DNA of 64,000 nt from Desmodesmus armatus (taxonomy: Eukaryota; Chlorophyta; Chlorophyceae; Sphaeropleales; Scenedesmaceae), in contig VIIQ02000788.1 in the NCBI GenBank assembly GCA_007449985.2, positions 1 to 64,000 on the forward strand. The letters run 5' to 3'. This document shows, one piece after another, positions 59,977-64,000 of the stretch. Position 1 is the first letter of the stretch, and every line of letters begins with the position of its first letter. The notes under the pieces were generated by a model. That model saw nothing but the letters and a program-made list of their open reading frames with translations, made no database searches and had not been told where the DNA came from. The position numbers and the translations under genes were made by a program.

Positions 59977-60640
59977 TGCAGGGGACCTGCGCCAGCTCAG
60001 GACTGCTGTGCTGGACGGTGATGCAGCTGTGCGTATGTGTATCCGCAAGGACCAAAATATGTAACCAGATTGGGTCTTGTCAAGTTCCGGGAGACGGCGC
60101 ATTGACGGCGCAAGGGGCTGTGCAGAACTTGCGGCTGCTTAGCAAGCAGCTGACTGAGCTGCCAGCCTCGGCCAGTAGACAAAACGATGGCATCTAGCCC
60201 TAGCGTAAGCACGAACAGCCGCTCCGCTAGTGCTTGACACGTCTGTACAGGTGAAAGGGGGAAAGCGCAGCCGGGGTGAGGCGGGGGGGGGGACTCTAGC
60301 CAGTGGGTCCCCCCTCCCTCTGCGTTGCTGTAGGACCGTGGATGGGCACAACAGAAAGCGATGCAACACAGCTTTCCTGCAGACACTTGAAGAAGCAAAC
60401 ATCCCTGCATTCTGATACGGAGATTTGTGTCCTCCACACAGATGTCCCTGGACAGCAGATGCTGGACGGCAGTTCACTGATGGAGCTGGGTGATTGCTTT
60501 GGCAACCAAGTAAACACCTGAGAACAAAAGGGTCGAACCAAATTGCTGCTCAACCTGAACAACATGCAACCCATGTGGTGGTCGGGTGTAGCTGACGGTT
60601 GCGATCACCACTTTGACCGACCCGGTCAATTCTGAGTGAC
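59977..60640. other. Spacer between TMEM218 and GNAT genes
   Basis: About 660 bp between two genes on the same strand. It contains a G run near 60,284-60,292 and no supported gene; it should hold the TMEM218 3' UTR and the promoter of the acetyltransferase gene. Confidence 0.5.
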
Positions 60641-62196
60641 ATGCAGCACCTCTTGCACCGTCAGCGTGTTGGCAACTGTATCTGTTGTAGTCGCCATACA
60701 CTGACCAAGTCGAACAAACTCCAGGCAGGCCTCTTTCTGGCCACCCACCCTCCAACAGTATCCCAGGACAGAATCGTTAGCCCAATGGTGCAGCCACTGC
60801 TACGAATGGCTACTGCTGAGGATTTTCAGCGTGTGCTGGAGTTTGGTGCAGTGGTGTTTTGCAGCCATGAGCCCATGTGTCAGGCCCTGCGGCCCACACC
60901 AGCAGAGTTTGTGAGCCAATTTGCACCTCTGGTCGAAGCGTGCTGCACCAGTGGGCTATCTTACCTGCTTGAGCACCATGAGAATGAAGACAACTCAAAC
61001 ACACGTAAGCCACCAAGTATCGTGTGCTGTCCCCAGCTAAAGACAGCGCTTGGGGCGGGGGGGGGGGGGGGGGGGGGCAGAGGGGGTGAGTGAAAATTGA
61101 ATGCTTGCACCGTTGGGCCTTACCCTCCACACTTGACATTTGTTTGGATCTTGTCAATGGTTGAGGGCTCACCAATTCTGAGCACAGCATCACCCTGGGA
61201 GCTCACCGGGACAGCTGGCACGCCGTTTCCTCCCCATGTCGCACACATGCCAATTCACACAGTACCACCATTCACACGTCACGTAAGCATCATCATCTCA
61301 GTCCACCTGCCTATCATACGAAGTGTTCAACACAGGGTCACACACGCTCCCAGCTCCCAGCCCCCTCTTGCTCGCCACCAGACCCCCTCACTCTGCTGCA
61401 TCCCTCTCTTATGATGTTACATTCCCACAGGCACCCTCGTATCGATGTCCTTGGCCCTTCGCTACGACGACTACAAAGCAGTGTCAGACCGACTCCCAGA
61501 CTACAGCATCTTCAGCCCTGTGCTGGCAGTGTTTGATGCCCTAGAACGCCTTCCCTGCAGCGAAGCATCAGAGGCAGTGCTCAACTTCATGTGGGCTACA
61601 CATGAGCAGCACACCAACAGAGGCTATGCCAGGAGGGCAGTGGAGGGCACTGAGGCAGCAGCAAAGCAGGCGGGGTACAGTTGGCTGGTAGCGGACGTTA
61701 CTAACGTTATTTCGCAGCACATGGCGGCGCTGTTTGGATACCAGGAGCTTGTCAAGGTGCGCAGCAGCTTGAGTTGCAGGGAGGGGGGTGTTGAGAGTGG
61801 AATATTTCAATGCTGGGCGGTGCTCCCCAGGATTACATTGTGTGGGGTTTGAGGCATGTGGAACAAATGAAAATCTTCGCCACACAGCATTGGTGAAATT
61901 GGGCAAGATCAGGCAACTGTAAGTTACGGCCGAATGAAGCAGTCAAGGCCTGGTTGTCATCAACTGACTGCTCCTGCTGGTTGGGTTGCTGGCTGCTGCT
62001 TCTGCAGGTGCGGTATCATGACTACGAACACTTGAAGAGCATACAGTCCACACAGCACGTCATCCGTGTCGTGAAGCAGCTCTCAGCGGATGCAGCGGTG
62101 GATGAGCGGGACCAGGGCCTGCTGCTGCAGTCTGGGCGGCAGCTGTCCCAGGGGAGCAAGCTGAGCAGCAGCAGCCTGCAGCAGATGCTGCTGTGA
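60641..62196 (+). CDS. GNAT-family N-acetyltransferase (arylalkylamine type likely)
   Basis: Three exons: to 61004, 61431-61756 and 62008-62196, all in phase. Starting at ATG 60785 gives 244 residues; an in-frame ATG at 60641 would add 48 residues, basic and Cys/His-containing, possibly a targeting peptide. The N-terminus reads LLRMATAEDFQRVLEFGAVV and HEPMCQAL, the layout of arylalkylamine N-acetyltransferase-like GNATs (R-x-A-x-x-E-D, then an EP-x-x-x-AL motif). The acetyl-CoA loop is HTNRGYARRAV (about 134-143), followed by SWLVADVTNVISQHMAALFGYQEL, the usual last strands of the fold. Such enzymes move acetyl from acetyl-CoA to an amine; the substrate cannot be named. The C-terminal ~35 residues are Ser/Gln/Leu-rich. 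Intron 1 has a G run of about 20. Confidence 0.86.
61057..61077 (+). repeat. Poly-G tract in GNAT intron
   Basis: A near-continuous run of more than 20 G, following GGGGC, on the coding strand of intron 1, 50 nt after the donor. Length is likely to be unreliable in the assembly. Confidence 0.9.
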
Positions 62197-62335
62197 GCCA
62201 GCAGCAGCAACAGCAGCAGCAGCGCCGGAAGGTGTGGCTAGGGTGGTGTTCATGAGAGAGGGTTACGGTTACTTCCATGCAATATGCAGGCACTGCTGCA
62301 TGGTAGGTCTGGATGGGTGAATCAGCTCAGCAAAT

Positions 62336-62413
62336 GAGTTCGTGTGAGTGCGTGAGTGAACGAGTGAATGTATGAGTGAGTGTGTGAGTGAGTGAGTGAG
62401 TGAGTGAGTGAGA
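62336..62413 (+). repeat. (GAGT)n microsatellite
   Basis: Degenerate then perfect GAGT tetramers 140-215 bp past the acetyltransferase stop, similar in motif to the repeat in the reticulon intron and to one tail of the MUTS2 intron repeats. Confidence 0.88.
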
Positions 62414-62584
62414 GTGCACATCTGTTGGTGGCATCCTTGGCTGCAACAGCCAGGCAACCAATTGGTGCTGGCGTCAATTGGTGGTAGCAGTATGTTGTTC
62501 AGCCTCGACACGTTGCTTTTGACAGGGGACAGAGGACGGGGAAAAGTATAGACATGTGCATACCCTTAATGGCACAACATATCT

Positions 62585-62709
62585 CTTGTTGTAGCAGGGT
62601 GGTGGTTATGTACTTGGGGTTTTCCTGGTGACTGAATACAGGAAGCATCTTTCTGTCATCAGTCACCAGGATATCCCCAAGAACACCACCAGCAGCCTGC
62701 TACAACAAG
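62585..62709. ncRNA. Candidate foldback hairpin (miRNA-like or MITE-like)
   Basis: Two arms of about 50-55 nt can pair: the left arm begins CTTGTTGTAGCAGG and contains ACTTGGGG and TCCTGGTGACTGA; the right arm is its imperfect reverse complement, ending CCTGCTACAACAAG. The outer 14 bp and the inner TCCTGGTGACTGA segment pair perfectly; a few bulges and mismatches lie between. The loop is about 15 nt. It stands alone in intergenic sequence 390 bp past the acetyltransferase stop. A microRNA precursor or a small inverted-repeat transposon are both possible. Confidence 0.6.
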
Positions 62710-63429
62710 CATGGTTGAAGAGTTGAATGCACCATTCGTTGCTTGATTACGTGCATGACGCTGCTTGCTGCCCTGTACTGCTTGCCAGCAGCAACATGTA
62801 CCACCTAGAATGTAGAGAGCAGTGCCACTGTATGTGCTTTACGCACTGCTATCAGCTCTGTTTTTTGTATCGTGACACTGTAGGGGGAGGCACATCTGTG
62901 GCGATGGGGGAAGCACATCTGGTGGCTGTGCCACTGCATAGCATACTAGTAGTAGGCGAGTTCTTGTGGATGCAGCTTGTGCAGGGTGGGTGCACCACGC
63001 TAGGGCGTTGGCATGCAGTCTGAAAGGCATCACATGTCAGATATGAGAATGTGCTGGCCTTTCTTGACAGCCTGATGGTGACTGTGTGGCTGCTGATGTG
63101 CCGCGCGAGGCGTTTGGTGCACCTGTTGCTGCGTGGGCGTGGCTGCTGTTGTTTTGCGATGCATGCACATACAGACATGCATGTGTCACGCCTGTAGCTA
63201 TCAAGCTCAAAGCGCCCATGACAGCCGAGCAATGATGGGCGTGTGAGTGTTTGAAACCAGAGATCGGTCAGGAGTTTGCACTGGTTTGACTAGCTAGAAC
63301 AGTGTGTGTCAAACAGTTCTGCACTGTTGTGCATAACAGTAAATGTTGGCCACCGTGAACCCAGTCCTGCAGCCTTGACTTGAAGGCTGTATCTGTTTGG
63401 TGCAGAGCGGTACACTACAGTCATCTTGA

Positions 63430-63780
63430 GTAATGAGGGCAGGCCCCATCCTCAGCATTAGCCAGCAAGCCAAGGGCTCTTACATGTCATGTTCAAGTCG
63501 GGGTCTCTCAAGTTTCTAAACCCTTCAGGTTGCTTCACTGCAGCTTGACAATGCAATTGCAGCCCACTTCACTGAAACACCACAGCGCACAGGACCCTAC
63601 CAGTCAGCTGGCAGCGGTACAGTACAGTACAAAAATGCATCAGACTGGCCCAACTTGGGCTGATTCGCCCCCTGGAAACCTGATTCCATGCGTCTGCCTC
63701 CTACAATTGGGGACCCAGAGGGCCTATCAACGTACCCCAGTCTCTCAAGTCAGGGGTGAGGGCTTACAACCACTCGTCTC
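63430..63780. repeat. Sequence related to the SPY-intron SINE-like element
   Basis: Two stretches match the body of the element at 34,480-34,810. One is TTAGCCAGCAAGCCAAGGGC (63,459), against TTGCCAGCGAGCCAGGGGC. The other is CCCCAGTCTCTCAAGTCAGG (63,733), against CCCCAGTTTCTCAGGTCAGG, followed by GGTGAGGG. A short ACAGT run (63,612-63,627) also recurs. No tRNA-like head is seen, so these are 3' fragments or truncated copies. Confidence 0.65.
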
Positions 63781-64000
63781 TTACAACTCGTCAGAGTGGC
63801 CTGCTGTCGCAGCGTTATCAGCCCCCGTTGCTGCCGAGCTGCCTGATCCAGCTTCTGCAGCTACATCTCTTCGGTGAGAAGCTGTGTCTAGATCTGCGGA
63901 GGCACCCGTGCTTCCTACCGCAGCAGCAAGATTACTAGCGCTGCTAGTAGCTGCTGCTGCTGCTTCATGGGCTGCAGCAGTACTACTCGTGCTGCTAGTA

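Larger units (their letters stand above)
62197..64000. other. Intergenic region at right edge, no recognised gene
   Basis: 1.8 kb containing the acetyltransferase 3' flank, the hairpin and the SINE-related repeat. Short frames on both strands (up to 126 codons) lack motifs. The last 60 bp are GCTGCTAGTA-type repeats that run off the window. Confidence 0.5.

Overview
The window looks like nuclear DNA of a flagellated green alga, most likely a chlorophycean. The genes are intron-dense with GT-AG junctions, and the proteins carry long Ala/Gln/Ser/Gly tracts written in CAG/GCA/GCTG runs. Gene content is plant-like: SPINDLY, MutS2, expansin-like proteins and a plant-type cytosolic tRNA-His. A TMEM218 homologue points to a cilium. 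No species call is possible from sequence alone.

Layout. 1-13,620: satellite array of about 57 units of ~241 bp, continuing off the left edge. 15,568-19,640 (-): reticulon-domain membrane protein. 20,294-22,618 (+): CRAL-TRIO (Sec14-like) lipid-transfer protein, divergent from the reticulon gene. 26,909-35,916 (-): SPINDLY-type protein O-fucosyltransferase, 15 exons. 36,661-46,075 (+): MutS2-type ATPase, 15 exons, head-to-head with SPY; its 2.1-kb intron holds a tRNA-His gene and a cluster of repeats. 47,019-48,663 and 51,375-53,112 (+): tandem pair of expansin-like secreted proteins. 53,113-58,654: gene-poor stretch with a 33-bp minisatellite, CCGGG-type palindromic repeats and a 99-bp array with inverted arms. 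58,655-59,976 (+): a three-exon TMEM218 homologue made of very short ORFs. 60,641-62,196 (+): GNAT-type N-acetyltransferase. 62,197-64,000: intergenic, with a 125-nt hairpin and a dispersed repeat related to a SINE-like element inside a SPY intron.

Gene models were built by following GT-AG junctions and codon phase by hand. All exon phases close, except one single-base deletion in SPY (near 32,403) and one single-base insertion in MUTS2 (near 39,311). These look like assembly errors or recent lesions. The 5' ends of the reticulon, SPY, MUTS2 and GNAT genes are the least certain parts. The genes do not form a pathway; they are ordinary neighbours. The less ordinary material is the higher-order structure of the satellite, the repeats inside introns, the 62.6-kb hairpin, the exon-fragment duplications and the hidden TMEM218 gene.
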